From assembly GCA_958510825.1 (NCBI GenBank), contig OY294051.1, positions 3,844,001 through 3,908,000 on the forward strand: a DNA stretch of 64,000 nt, given 5' to 3'. Position 1 is the first letter of the stretch; each line of letters opens with the position of its first letter. The DNA comes from Brachypterus glaber (taxonomy: Eukaryota > Arthropoda > Insecta > Coleoptera > Kateretidae). Position numbers and translations under genes: made by a program. Below the pieces are notes generated by a model, which made no database searches, had not been told where the DNA came from, and saw only the letters and a list, made by a program, of their open reading frames with translations. Of this stretch, positions 48,101 through 59,138 are shown in pieces.

Positions 48101-48645
48101 AAAATGGGCCTTTTTTACATTTACATTTTTACACAAATATATGTGTATACATAAAAATCAGATTTTTTACATTGAATTAATTTTATATAAAATGGGACTT
48201 CTTTACATAAAATGGGCAGTTTTTACTAAAATTTTGGCCTATTTTACATAAAGAATTGACATTTTTACACAAAAAGTTTTTTTTACAAAAATGAATTTCA
48301 TTTAAATTTATGAATTTTGATCGATTTTGTAAAAAATGCATACAGATTTGTACATTGGGACTACTTAAAAGAAGAAAAATAAGGGACCTTTCAGGTAATT
48401 TTGAGGCTATTATATGAATATTTAAGAGCAATGTAAGATTAAAATAGGGCCTAAATAAAGGGCTACATACCAGCTGCAGCATCCTGATTGATATGATGTT
48501 CTTCAAAATGGTCCAGACAGATAAAACTATTTGGGTTAGGTGCATTTTTGATTTTTAAGTTTTCTAGCCATTTTTTCTTCAAGTCGGCTTGTTTGGGAAA
48601 CGGTACACCGCTTGTATTTGAGCATTTTGGAACAAAACATTCCAT
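42152..48645 (-). CDS. THAP / ZAD-like / FLYWCH-like / MULE-transposase-derived protein
   Basis: Six exons on the minus strand: 48645-48471, 48002-47004, 46353-45966, 45244-45011, 44577-44232, 43198-42152; 3189 nt, 1062 residues, all GT..AG with matching phases. Residues 1-75 are a THAP finger (C3, C8, C43, H46, with W26, F47 and the closing EPT). A charged linker leads to a ZAD-like C-x2-C...C-x2-C region (C205, C208, C251, C254). A FLYWCH-like finger spans exons 3-4 (about 489-560): GYLFENR, then YLRC-x4-C and HNH, with the usual Trp replaced by Leu. Exons 5-6 resemble the MULE transposase core: YVDDSFK, FAYQLVTVLVW, YYPILFALISKKS, IVTDYEANLYYAL, CFRNIYHMLLMLPLLP. Two candidate catalytic Asp are present; the third acid is unclear. 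The AATAAA at 42156-42151 overlaps the stop. Start chosen at the ATG giving MECFVPKC, as THAP proteins begin. Likely a domesticated nuclear DNA-binding protein; an active transposase seems unlikely because no terminal repeats flank it. Confidence 0.87.
43221..43553 (+). mobile_element. 320-340 bp interspersed repeat, copy C (intron)
   Basis: TAGTTATTTATGGTACTAG start to GTATTGGATAAAA end, opposite orientation to copies A and B; lies in intron 5 of the THAP/MULE gene. Confidence 0.8.
43973..44225 (+). mobile_element. tRNA-derived SINE in intron 5 of the THAP/MULE gene
   Basis: Head with an A box (TTAGCTCAGCGGTCTAAGG) and B box (GAGTTCAAACCTC) ending TGGCGCCG, a body (GGACTTGGGGGATGCTTAA) and an A-rich tail. 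It is not a tRNA gene: the acceptor arm is not formed. Confidence 0.75.
45314..45830. repeat. 122-bp tandem repeat, about four copies, in intron 3 of the THAP/MULE gene
   Basis: Unit contains AGATTCGCAATCAGCGACC, CGAGTACCAAGTTTCAAGC and GGATCCGCCATTTTGAA; copies are 95% or more alike by eye. Confidence 0.9.
46383..46717 (+). mobile_element. 320-340 bp interspersed repeat, copy D (intron)
   Basis: Same family and direction as copy C, in intron 2 of the THAP/MULE gene. Confidence 0.8.
48056..48262. repeat. Degenerate TACATAAAATGGG repeats in intron 1
   Basis: Four to six loose copies of TTTTACATAAAATGGGC within 200 bases. Confidence 0.5.
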
Positions 48646-49372
48646 TTTGGAACTATCCTTTTTAGGCAACGACGAACTATTTTTTGACACTTTTATGCAA
48701 TGGCTGGTAGAGAAATAATTTATTTTAGCCTTTGGGAATTATATGCAACGAAAAATACTACAGAAAGGTTTTCTGGTTTAATACTCACGTTTATTAAAGG
48801 TATTACAACAAAAATAAATAAGTTTAACACTATTTTACGTTGTAAAAAGTACGCAAAAGTTACTTCTTACACTAAAAGAGACGCTAAGAATTTTTTAAGG
48901 TTAGATTTTTAAGCGCCACCTACCCGTGCTTAGTTCAGGTTATTGTTTATAAAAAAAATGCAAAATTACTAAAGAATATACTAAATAATTTAAAAAAATG
49001 CATTTAAATTAATGTACTTCTCATTTTATTTATAAATATTGGTGTAGATATAATTTTATTTTATTTAAAGTAGTTCAAATTAATCGATTCACGAATCAAC
49101 CATTTTGTTTTTTATGCGACGTTGCCAATTGTAGCAAGATTTCTTTTGTAGTTTAAATTTTTGTGTTGAAAGTGAAATTTATTTAGAAAAACAAGTAGTT
49201 TTATGTTTAGAAGTTAAAATTTGTGTCTAATTTTCATGTAAAAAACTTGAGGTATATCTGATTAAAAGTAAGAATCCGAAAGCACTTGTTGCCAGCTAGC
49301 AACATTGCAGATTTGTAAATTTTAGGTTAGGTTTTTTTGAATCTACCAGTTTTTGTGTTATTTGTTATTTTA

Positions 49373-50662
49373 ATGGATTTTTTACAAGAAAAAAGGTAAA
49401 AATTAATTTTAATTTATAAAAAACAAGGAATATTATTAGAATATTTTGTATTTTAGTGATATCAACGAAAAAAGAGATACTTATTTAGAATGGCACGAGT
49501 ACTTTATGGCAATGGCATTTTTAGCCGCCAAACGGAGCAAAGACCCAGTAACACAAGTTGGAGCATGTATTGTAAATGACAGCAATATTATAGTTGGTTT
49601 GGGGTACAATGGCATGCCCAAGGGCTGTAACGATAACGAATACCCATGGGGGAAAAAATCAGAGAACAACTTGGAGAACAAATATTTTTATGGTAAGCAT
49701 TTATAGAATTAAGATTAAAATAACTGTATTCTGTAGGCTATAGGTATCTAGAGTTAAAGGATATTAGTTGGAGGAAGTTCCTATTTTATAGGAAAGAATA
49801 AGTGAACGTAACATTTTTTTTATCTTAATCCTTACACCTTCCCCAGTATTTTAAATAGGTTAAAAAAAAATTTTATTTGTTGATGAAAAAAGTGGGAAAA
49901 CTATTATTTGCAAAAAAATAATATCTGAAAAATAATCTCTCTGACTGAAAACGCTTCGAGACAACAAGCACTTTAAAATTTTATATACTGAAGTGGTAAA
50001 GGGCAAACTGTTCTTGTAAAAAGTCAAAATCTGCTTTTATTTATTTTTTGCATTTTTTTTCATTACATTTATGTTTTTTTCAATTAAACCTAGATTATTA
50101 CCAAATTTCAAGTCTTTAGCTCAAATCGTTTTCGAGTTATCGTGGCAGAAATGCTTAATTGCGATACCAAAAATTAAAGAAGAAGAAGAAGAAGATTATC
50201 ATGGTTATAAACTAAAAGCTTAGAGATGCCCCTACCCAAGGGAAAGTAAACGTCATAATTTGCAATAAAAAACTAATTTTTCATAAATTTTCAGTATGCC
50301 ATGCGGAGCTTAACGCAATTTTAAACAAAAACTCAGCAGACGTTAAAAATTGCAAGATGTACGTAGCACTATTCCCTTGCAACGAGTGTGCTAAAGTGAT
50401 AATTCAATCGGGGATCACTGAAGTGATATACATGTCGGACAAGTACGCAGATAAATTATCTACAAAAGCCTCAAAAAGGATGTTTGACTCTGCAGGGATT
50501 AAATATTGGCAGTTTGTACCAAAAAATACCAAAGTTGAGATTAATTTTGGAGAAATTAACTGGAACCAAATGTCACAACTACCTCCGACGCCCAAAAGAG
50601 ATGGTACAAATGGATATAATCAAGACATGGAGAAAATAAGTGAAAAATTAGGACTACTGTAA
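49373..50662 (+). CDS. DCTD: Deoxycytidylate (dCMP) deaminase
   Basis: Three exons: 49373-49395, 49457-49692, 50295-50662; 627 nt, 208 residues. The first exon is only MDFLQEK plus two bases; reading from exon 2 alone would give a false start. The enzyme turns dCMP into dUMP, the substrate of thymidylate synthase. Zinc and catalytic residues are all visible: C88-H89-A90-E91 (HAE) and P114-C115-N116-E117-C118 (PCxxC). Also present are family signatures [32 protein letters not shown], and the C-terminal [13 protein letters not shown]. The vertebrate enzyme is about 178 residues; this one has a tail of roughly 30 extra (from about NFGEINWNQ on). It is divergent from the THAP/MULE gene (start codons 727 bases apart). 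A TIR element begins only 53 bases after its stop; ATTAAA near 50667 may serve as the poly(A) signal. Confidence 0.94.
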
Positions 50663-50714
50663 GCATTAAAATTTTTTCTGCTTGTTTTTTTTTGTTGTAG
50701 AAAAAATAGTATTT

Positions 50715-51681
50715 TAAACTCCATTTAACGAGAGAATACGACTCTGACGTCACAGCACGTAAATTAAAACGCACACTTTAGTGTAATTGAACCTTATTAA
50801 GACTTAATACATAATTATTATATAGAAAATGTATATACAGGGTGATCCATAACTGGCATGCCAAAATTTAAGAGGTGATTCTAGATCCAAAAATATAAAA
50901 AAAGTTCCTATAAAGGTTGGTCCGGAAATGAGCCCTAAGGGATCTAGGGCCCTTTAAAATTGTAATAAAAATAAGGTTTTTAATTAATAACTCGGGTACC
51001 GTTTAAGCTAGAGCGGCGAGCTTTTGCATGTATACTAGTATTAATAAGGGCAATAAGTTTATGTTAATTTATTTTTTTAATTTATCCAGAGGCGTGCCCA
51101 GACGGACAAAATATATGAGGCTTAAAACATTTTTGCCCCAAACTTTTCTATGTGTATGTTTTTTGGATTTGTTGTAAAAAATATAGATTTCTAGGGTAAA
51201 AATACATATAAAATATCATATAGTGTAACACTGTAGGAGCAACCGTTATCAAAAAAAATGCAATTAAGAGGAAGTAACATTTTGTGCCACCAAAAACGTT
51301 ACTTTTTAAAAGGCTATTACTCCTTTAATATTAAATTTAGGTGTTTTGGTGTATAATACTTTTTTGCTCAGTTTTAAATAAAGAATCACCCTGCAGCATT
51401 AAAATTTTATTCGTGCTTTTTTTTGTTCCCCATTCAATACGTCATCTTCGAAGGGCCGTAGCTCCCTTAGGGCTCATTTCCGGACCAACCTTTATAGAAA
51501 CTTTTTTTCATATTTTTGGATGTAGAATCACCTCTTAAATTTCGGTACGCGAGTTCTGGAACAGGCTGTATACCAAAATTATTTATTAAGTACATATTAA
51601 GAAATAAGTTTTAATTGCCCTACAGAGTGCTATTTAGTTAACGCGCTGTCAGAGTCGTATTCTTTCGTTGAATGGAGTTTA
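50715..51681. mobile_element. TAAACTCCATT-ended element hosting a nested MITE
   Basis: TIR TAAACTCCATT(T/C)AACGA(G/A)AG then AATACGACTCTGAC; TATTT on both sides (50710-50714, 51682-51686). Without the 731-bp insertion it is about 235 bases. Confidence 0.8.
50838..51568. mobile_element. 731-bp MITE with about 120-bp TIRs, copy 2 (nested)
   Basis: Same length as 14074-14804 with only scattered substitutions; TA on both sides (50836-50837, 51569-51570). Confidence 0.88.
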
Positions 51682-52008
51682 TATTTATATGTATTGTAGG
51701 ACTAGAGATTGTGTATACTAACTGCAAAAAATAATTTTATTGAATTTTATACATATTTACTAAGTTTGCACCAGAAACTCATATTTTAATATAAAAAATA
51801 AAAGAAAAAAAATTATACTTTTATAAAATTTACTTGAGCTTATTTGTATTTAACTGTTTTTACAAAAAATAACATTCCCCTTAAAAAAATAAAAAAAAAC
51901 AAGAATATTTTTTCAAAAACAAAATTCGTTTGACGTGCCAAGAATATAAAGCTAACTATAACAAAAAGTAATATTTTTTACCTTTTAAAAATTATAAAAA
52001 AAATTAAC
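51682..52008. other. AT-rich spacer, no gene
   Basis: A/T runs only; contains the Pol III T-run of the tRNA gene at its right edge. Confidence 0.5.
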
Positions 52009-52081
52009 TGCCGAAACCAGGGATCGAACCAGGGACCTTTAGATCTTCAGTCTAACGCTCTCCCAACTGAGCTATTTCGGC
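52009..52081 (-). tRNA. tRNA-Phe (GAA)
   Basis: 73 bases on the minus strand. Acceptor GCCGAAA pairs with TTTCGGC and an A discriminator follows. A box TAGCTCAGTTGGGAGAGC, anticodon loop ACTGAAGAT with GAA, B box GGTTCGATCC are all present; no intron. One oddity: the T-stem has CCTGG on both sides, giving a T-T mismatch in its middle pair, where the usual 3' strand is CCGGG. An eight-T run starts a few bases past the 3' end and would stop Pol III. Probably functional, but a slightly decayed copy is possible. Confidence 0.93.
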
Positions 52082-53199
52082 TGATATAAAATCGTTTCTG
52101 TTATCGTAAACACTTAATTAATTAATTAATAATTACCATAATGACACAATTAAATTATATATTATAATAACAATATTATTTATAAATTAGTCGAGTCTAT
52201 TAAAAATGTATGTATAAAAATATCAATTTTCGTGACAAGGGAAAAAATGTGGGGGTGCAGACATTATAAATGGCTCCCTATAAATAAAATATTAACTTAA
52301 ACATAATAAATATGAGGTTTACAATTTTAATTATTTTTTTTAGGTCGTAGAAAAAATATTGTGTCACTCGATCGTGAAAACTCCTTTTCGCACTCGAATT
52401 ATTTTTTTTCTAATTTCGTTTATATGTTAAAGGCTAAATTAACTTATTTTAAGCAAGTAATCCAGCCATCTTAGGGCCTATTATATTCTAAAGCCCCCTG
52501 GTGCATATAATCATTTGCCTATGAAGTGGTAGTGCATCATAGTGGCTCTGAATAGACTTCCCTGTTTGGGAATTCCACTGTTCGTACTAATTCATCGTAT
52601 TACCCAAGCCCAAACCTTCTTTTGTTAAACAAAGATTGAAAACAGTCCACGTGCTAAAAATTGTAGTAGCGATGAACACTCCTCCCATCGCACGGTGGTG
52701 CAAATAAACAGAACAGCGGTCAGAACCAAAAAAAAAAAGATGTCCCATTATATGTATCATTCATCATGTCCCATTATATGTATCATTCATCAAATATTCC
52801 TACATGTTATTTAAGGTAATATTTTTTCTACACCACATACAATCTGTAATACTTATTTTATTTTTAGTCCGTAGATGCTATCTCTATAATAGCGAAACCG
52901 CGGTCACACTAATTATTTTTAACAATAAAATTAACGTGAAGGTGATTATAAGCTTTTTAATTATTTTTTAATAAACCACTTCACTATAAGAAGTTCAGAC
53001 GTTTAGAACCATGAATGAATTTCCAACTGAAAAAAAAAGAAGTTATCGACAATTTTAGTCTGTAAAAAAATTTGTTTTTCGATTTTTTTAATTTTTAGGA
53101 AATATAAGGACAAGATTTGTTTTGTTGGCAGCAGTATCTTACAGGAAAAGAGTTACCCTGTAAAGTTTTTTCCAGAATATTTCGATATTGAAGCCACCA
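52082..53199. other. Spacer upstream of Snoo, nothing recognised
   Basis: A 25-base unit CATGTCCCATTATATGTATCATT occurs nearly twice at 52740-52790. No coding frame. Confidence 0.4.
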
Positions 53200-53798
53200 T
53201 GCCATTCCCCCCGCTGCCCCGCCTGCGTCCATAAACTCGCTTGCTATTTTGACGGGGAAGGTCGACATCACGTGACTCTCTCCTAGCGCGAGGAGCGAGA
53301 GGGGAACATGGCTAGACTTTCTTTCGTGTCTGTAAAATCATGGCGGACAACCTATTACTAATTTTTCCACAGTTTTTGATAAGAATAAGAAAATACGAAC
53401 GATATGAGGTCAAATATGCAAGTTTGTGAGCTTCTAGTGCTGATTTAACCCTTAATTTGTGTATTTATTTATTTGACTCGGGTTATTTGCTAGTCAGTGC
53501 GCACGCGCCTCGCACCAGTCTGTGGAACGGCGAGACAGGCGGTCATAGCACACTCAGATATGTTTAAGTAAGCGTGCGTTGCGGATGAGATTTCGCGTGA
53601 GTCGAATTTACGGTTTTTTTTCGGTACTTTTAACCATTTTAAGGTTAAGAAACTCGATAGGTTTTGTGCTGTGCGCAAAAATCTATCGTTTCTTCATCAA
53701 TCTGGCCATCTAGATAGTGACAATCGGGTTTTTGCGGACAATCTAGTGTCAAGTTAGAAACAAATGATGTGCGTTTAGTGTACAAATTATAAAGAAAA
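53200..53798 (+). promoter_or_regulatory. Snoo promoter and 5' leader
   Basis: A CpG-rich stretch unlike the AT-rich surroundings, with cacgtgactctctcc, cgcgaggagcgag and gcgcacgcgcc. A TCAGT initiator-like site lies at 53494-53498, about 300 bases before the ATG. No TATA box seen. The position of the transcription start is inferred. Confidence 0.4.
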
Positions 53799-54653
53799 AT
53801 GATGGAAGTTACACCACATCTAAAAAGTGTCCTGAAGAATTACCAACACAGTGCTACGAAAAGTTTGCAAGGTCCTGGTTTATCCCTAGTTACGAAAAAT
53901 GAGATTCCCAGTCCTGAAATCAAGGAAGATGAATTTATACCTGCTAGTTTCCCAGTGCAGCAAGTCCCTATTTTAACCACCCCAGATACTTCTTGCAGCG
54001 AAAGAACCGAGACAATCCTAGAGGGTGGCACTATTTCATGCTTCATCGTAGGTGGCGAAAAACGTCTTTGTTTGCCCCAAGTGTTAAAATCAGTGCTCAG
54101 AGATTTTACTTTACAACAAATAAACCAAGAGTGCGACCATCTTCAAATCTATTGCTCTAGGTGCACTTTAGAACAGTTGAACGTCCTGAAAAATCAAGGC
54201 ATACTGCCATCTGCAGCGCCCAGTTGTGGTCTAATAACAAAAACAGACGCCGAGAGGTTATGTAGTGCCCTACTGTACTCCCAAATACCCGGAAGTTTGA
54301 GACCTCGAAAGGGTGCTATGTCTTTCAACGTTTATCACGAATGTTTCGGAAAGTCGGTAGGTGTATGCTTTCCCGAGTTATATACCGCAAAAAACGCGAA
54401 ATGTATCGAATGTATAGACTGTCAGGGAGGCTTTTCGCCTCAACAGTTTGTGTGTCACGTTCACAGAGAACCTGAGAACCGTACGGTTCATTGGGGGTTC
54501 GATTCTTGCTCTTGGAGGAGGTATGTTTTGGTTCGCAAGGATCAACCGGACTACGAACAGTTTTGCAAGATTTTAGACGAGATGCAGGAAAGATTTGAGG
54601 GGAAGGTTCCGTTCCCCTCGCCGGTGATCGAGGTTCCCATCAAAAGGAAACAG
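53799..54653 (+). CDS. Snoo: Ski/Sno family transcriptional corepressor, first coding exon
   Basis: 285 codons ending exactly in phase 0 at CAG|GTAGGT (donor at 54654). Residues about 72-165 are the Ski/Sno/Dac DHD fold: TILEGGTISCFIVGGEKRLC, LPQVLKSVLRDF, LQIYCSRCTLEQL, KNQGILPSAAPSCGLIT, DAERLCSALL. Residues about 172-265 are the SAND-like Smad4-binding domain with its zinc ligands: FNVYHECFGKSVG, CIECIDCQGGFSP, FVCHVH, HWGFDSCSWRRYVLV. The family binds Smads and corepressors in the nucleus to restrain TGF-beta/BMP signalling. The N-terminal MEVTPHLKSVLKNYQ also fits. ATGATG at 53799; either Met could start. The coiled-coil C-terminus is not in the window, so 54654-64000 is presumably intron. 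Family certain; choice of Snoo over another Ski paralog rests on flies having a single gene. Confidence 0.93.
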
Positions 54654-54929
54654 GTAGGTGTCAAGTAGGCCTTTTCTTGGAACAACAGAACATCAATTCT
54701 AGATGCACTTGTTATTATTAGCAGATGCGTCAGTTTGAAATTGGTTTTCTGTAAAGATGTTAGTTGGAATTTACATTTAAACTAAATTGCATTAACACGC
54801 GAAACAGACAGTTTTAGTTTTGATGATTTTAAAAAAGAAATCGAGCGAAAATGTTTAGTCCTTCATTTGTAAATTTAAAGCAAAAATATAAAAAATGTAA
54901 TTGTGGATCTTAAATATTACTAACAATAA

Positions 54930-55262
54930 TAGTTATTTGGTACTAGTGGGTAAAGTAAGATATTTCCCATGAGAAAATTAACCTGCCAGGCGTCAGCCAA
55001 GCAGGTTAATTTTCGAGAGGGCAATATCGCTTTACCCATGAGTGCCATACAAGGTTTTATCCAATAAATAGCTTAGGAATTCATATTTTTATTAAAAATT
55101 TTAATGACATTTACAAGAAAATAATTTGACAAGTGACAGTTGAGTGGGTAAAATAAATAATTATCCACTCAATAAAGTAAAAGACACGTGGGGGTTATTA
55201 TTGAGTTTATCTATTTAAAATAAAGCTGGTAATTGTCTTATTATCTGTATGTATTGTATAAA
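54930..55262 (+). mobile_element. 320-340 bp interspersed repeat, copy E
   Basis: Same family and direction as copies C and D; in the presumed Snoo intron. Confidence 0.8.
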
Positions 55263-55377
55263 TATATTTCTTGAAATTTCACGCCACAATTAGTTAACAC
55301 GTTAAACGCCATAAGCATCCCTCAAGATACTCGCTTAATTTGCCAAAACTGTTCTGGACCGCTGTCACTAACTACTA

Positions 55378-55530
55378 AGGGAACGTTCAAGTATTACGTA
55401 ACGCTTCTAAGGGGAGGGGGGGGGTAATTTTGGAGTGTTACGCCCATGTTAATGGTATAGGAAAATAGCGTTACAGGGGAGGGGTCCAAAATAATAAAAA
55501 TTTGCGTTACGCAATACTTGAACGTTCCCT
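55378..55530. mobile_element. 153-bp MITE, AGGGAACGTTCAAG TIR
   Basis: 27-bp inverted ends AGGGAACGTTCAAGTATT(A/G)CG, with a G-rich core. Partial relatives at 8385-8512 and about 43600-43695. Confidence 0.8.
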
Positions 55531-56032
55531 AACTCTGAGAAGAAAACTCTGAAAATCATCTTGCTTTGGAAGCAAATTGCTTCAAGCAATCACCATTTTT
55601 TTCTTGTTGCATTTTTTACTTTTTGGCGAAACAAAAAGTTTTACAGATTTTGATGTATTTATCCTTTTTAAGGCGCGATAAATTTTACATTTGGGGTTAT
55701 TTTTTCATAATCACCGAAAATAAATGCAGACTGACATAAAAATAACAACAAAATAATTGAAATCTTAAAACAGTATCGCGAGAAATTAAGTACGGTGGAA
55801 CCGTTCCGTTTTCAGTTTATTTAATAAATTATAAAGTGATTATTTTGGGTGCAGCAGCTTAATCTATTCCAGAGGAAAAAATATCCATTAGAAATTGAAA
55901 CTGCATTGTTAAAAATATCCGTGATTGATGGACAACATTGTAACAATTCTTACTTATTACTTTTTTAATGGGAAAAACGTTTGATGCATGTATGGAAGCG
56001 GAAAATTGACAATTATAACTATTAGAGGAAAT

Positions 56033-56710
56033 GCGCCTAATTTCGGATGGTTTCCAAATTTCGGATAGTAGTGTATTTAAGATACTGTCTGCAAAGGTAA
56101 ACAGAAACCTACTTTTATGTGAGGCCAAAAGTCAAACTAAATCCGTCCTGTAATATGATAACGGTAGAGCTTCTCGCCTTTAAATGGCAGCACAAATCGT
56201 TTATATTGCAAATGGCAGTTTTGTGCTCAGTTGCATTATTATGCTTGTTTATTTTATAAATAATCGTTATAAAAGTTCGTGATTCTGTCTTGGGTAAGTT
56301 ATGATGTTAGTTAAGTTGATCCACTATTCATAATTAAGCAATTTGAAAACGTAAACATTCTACAAATTTCTAATCTAAAAAGCTAAAAGTTGCCTAATTT
56401 CGGATAGACCATTTTTGTGCATTTGATTCCCAATTTCGGATATCCGCAAGGTAATTATTATTCAGGATAACCAACCATTAATTATTTTTTTTATAATGAT
56501 ACAACAAACTAAGATAAACGAAAATTACCTAAGATACTAAGATATTCGAAATTGGGAATCTAAAATTATAGTTCCTATAGTATTTCGTAGAAAATCGCTT
56601 AATGATTAAATTACGTCTTAAATGTGAAGGAATAACAAGAAACATAAGCAATGGGATCCAGATCTACTCTTGAAAAATTTTTTTCGGATATGTCCGAAAT
56701 TAGGAGCCCT
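56033..56710. mobile_element. CCTAATTTCGGA-ended element with internal motif copies
   Basis: GCGCCTAATTTCGGATGG at the left and the inverse of GGCTCCTAATTTCGGAC at the right. The word AATTTCGGATA occurs seven times in 56034-56900, in both orientations. Confidence 0.55.
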
Positions 56711-57000
56711 TTTTCAAATGCACAAAAATGCGCTGATTTTTTTTAACCGTGTTTTTTGGAAAAAATAAACTGTAATTAAATTGCTTTTATAATAAATCAT
56801 GGTTCGCTATAATAAGTTGTATCTGGTTATATAAAAAAAATATCAAAAAGTAATACCGAGTATTAAATATTGAATACATTGTAAATGGTATCCGAAATTG
56901 AAGACGAAGATTAAGTCTTAAGTAAATGTATTACTATAAGACACGGACCCATTCGGGCATTAAAGCCGACACGCCCCCCCCCACCCCAAGACCGATTTTA

Positions 57001-57550
57001 TAGTATATTAAAGTACTAGTTTCATAACATACGTTTTTAGCCCACGAGTACAAGTTTAGAAAACGAGCCACTTGCGGCGAGTTTTCTTAAGTACTAGTGC
57101 TCTAAAAACGTGTTATGAAACGAGTGCTTTATACAATTTTTTCTATTTTGCTTTAAAATTTTAAAAACTTACATTTAAATTGATGGATGATTCTTTTTTC
57201 ACTGCAATTAACCAGTCACAATTATGAAGCTGAAGTTTGCAACGTTTTTTTGCAACGAAAATTCAAATAGTATATTAAAGTACTTATTCCATAACACGTT
57301 TTTAGCGCACTAGTACTTTAGAAAACTCGCCGCAAGCGGATTGTTTTCTAAACTTGCACTCGTGCGCTAAAAAATAACCCAAACACAAAATTTTGTAAAA
57401 AATTAAACTTTAAATCGACATTGAGATTTGCACGCAAAACGTCAAAAGATAGACTTTTGTATGTTGCCAAAAAAAGAGTAGAGACCTCTTATGGGCCTAT
57501 AAGAACACGCAAAATGCGTGTGATTATGAGCTTATAAGAGTCGCAAAATA
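57001..57550. repeat. Two GCGCTAAAAACG palindromic repeats
   Basis: 57001-57200 and 57240-57550; the second runs into the inverse of the AGGCCCATAAGAGG segment seen at 12.65 kb. Confidence 0.65.
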
Positions 57551-57974
57551 GAAAAAAAAAATTAGCCAATTTTTAATAAAAGGAAATAGTCAAACACAGA
57601 ATGAATCCATTCTAGCTCTAGATACAGTATGAATATTCCGTATCAAATGTTAAAAGGAGCACATGTAGTGCCATCTCTTGTTTATAAAAGTAAAGAAAAC
57701 TGTAGCAAAATTAGCAAAAATATATTTATTTTACCATGAAATATTGAATAATTTAATGCAATTTAAAGTTTTGCGTTAAAATTACAAAGTTTATTAGTTT
57801 TTCTTAATATATGACCAGTTTCTTATTAATTTAGTTCAAAAAATTAAAACTGCTCCATCTATTGTTAAATATTTAAACCTGATATCTGTCATAACAATCT
57901 GACATAACCTTCAATTTTTACATTATAATTTGTAAATATGTGCTAAAATTAAATAAAAATCTTTTTTAAGTACT
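57551..57974. other. No gene seen
   Basis: AT-rich, no shared repeat noticed. Confidence 0.35.
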
Positions 57975-58262
57975 GATTTGATTAAATTATTAAATAACAT
58001 TAATTGTTTTATTTAAAAATATGTGTTTTGTTGCATTTACAATGTCGAGTCACAAAAAAACATTGTTTTTAACCTTGTCCGCAGTTTAAAGCCATACAGT
58101 GTTTCATATTTGCAGTCGAAGAAAAATTATAGTCTACAACACTTGGAATGGAATAGTCATTCGGCGCTCGCGGGACCGTCATACTCGCCTGCCGGCTCGT
58201 ATGACAAACTTTCCGCTAGCGCGGAATAATGTCTATTCCATACTAGTTATAGAATATACTAT
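57975..58262 (+). repeat. Palindrome-ended repeat, copy 1
   Basis: Contains TTTGCAGTCGAAG and a palindrome around TCATACTCGCCTGCCGGCTC, ending CTAGTTATAGAATATACTATT. Copy 2 is inverted at 63718-64000. Confidence 0.75.
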
Positions 58263-59138
58263 TCTGAGAATAGAAAAGAAAAATAGTTCAAAAAAAAACA
58301 AGCATTAAGTAAACTTTTTGCCTACTATAGAAACATGAAATGAGGGTTATGTTTTTTTAACGTGTTTGTATGTATGTATGCATGTTTGTTTGTTCCCCGG
58401 TACAGCCCAAACTACAGTAGTTTAACTACTAGGCCGATTTTAAAAATCGAGCCGTCAAAAGATTTGTCATCACGCGAGTGATCTACATAAAATTCCATGT
58501 TTCGGCCATATTAATCATTGTCATCAGGAATTCATAAAAAAGAAATCTATATATTTTTATTATGAATTTGGTATCATACGATCCATGGGTTCAATTTAAT
58601 AAAAAAAAGCATTAGATTCGTCAACGGAATTTTTTCGTAGTCGAGTTTTTCGAGCTTTTTGGTACATCGGCTTGTTATAGCACTTGTTCTTTAGCTCGTT
58701 TTCAAAACATGAACGCGTGCATACATGAAGTTTTATAAAACTAGTTTTTTAAGTTTAAGCGGTTGATTTGATTTTTGATTTCAAAAAATGGTTTTTTTTA
58801 TTTTTGCTTTTTTATACTTCTCAATATGTGTAGAATACGCTTCTAAAATATTTTGACGAAATTTGTTTCGAACCATTGGGGGCGGAGCTATCGCTGGAAC
58901 CGTTTGCCATGTTATTTTTGAGGTGTCTAACTTCAGCGCGTGCTGCACATTTATTTATGACGGCAAAAAAAAGAATTTTTTTTTGCGAACTTTAAGAGTT
59001 GCCTAATACTTTGTAAAAATTGTTGTACATAAAAATAATACATGTCGTCTGAAAAAAATATGCAAAAAACGTCAATTTTTTGCCTCAAAAATCAGAACAA
59101 CCCCTTAAATTTTTAAATATTTTATTAATGATTGTTAA
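58263..59138. other. Repeat-like, no gene
   Basis: (tgta)n/(gttt)n run at 58364-58395, then CCCCGGTACAGCCC and TAGGCCGATTTTAAAAATCG, typical of old insect repeats. No ORF. Confidence 0.35.

Noticed and set aside
42152..48645. Active autonomous MULE transposon
   Set aside because: No terminal inverted repeats or 8-11-bp target duplication found around the gene, and its introns hold several other mobile elements; a stable host gene is more likely.
48463..48690. Longer THAP start (frame open to 48690)
   Set aside because: The upstream part starts at GTG, not ATG; the first ATG gives MECFVPKC, where THAP proteins begin.
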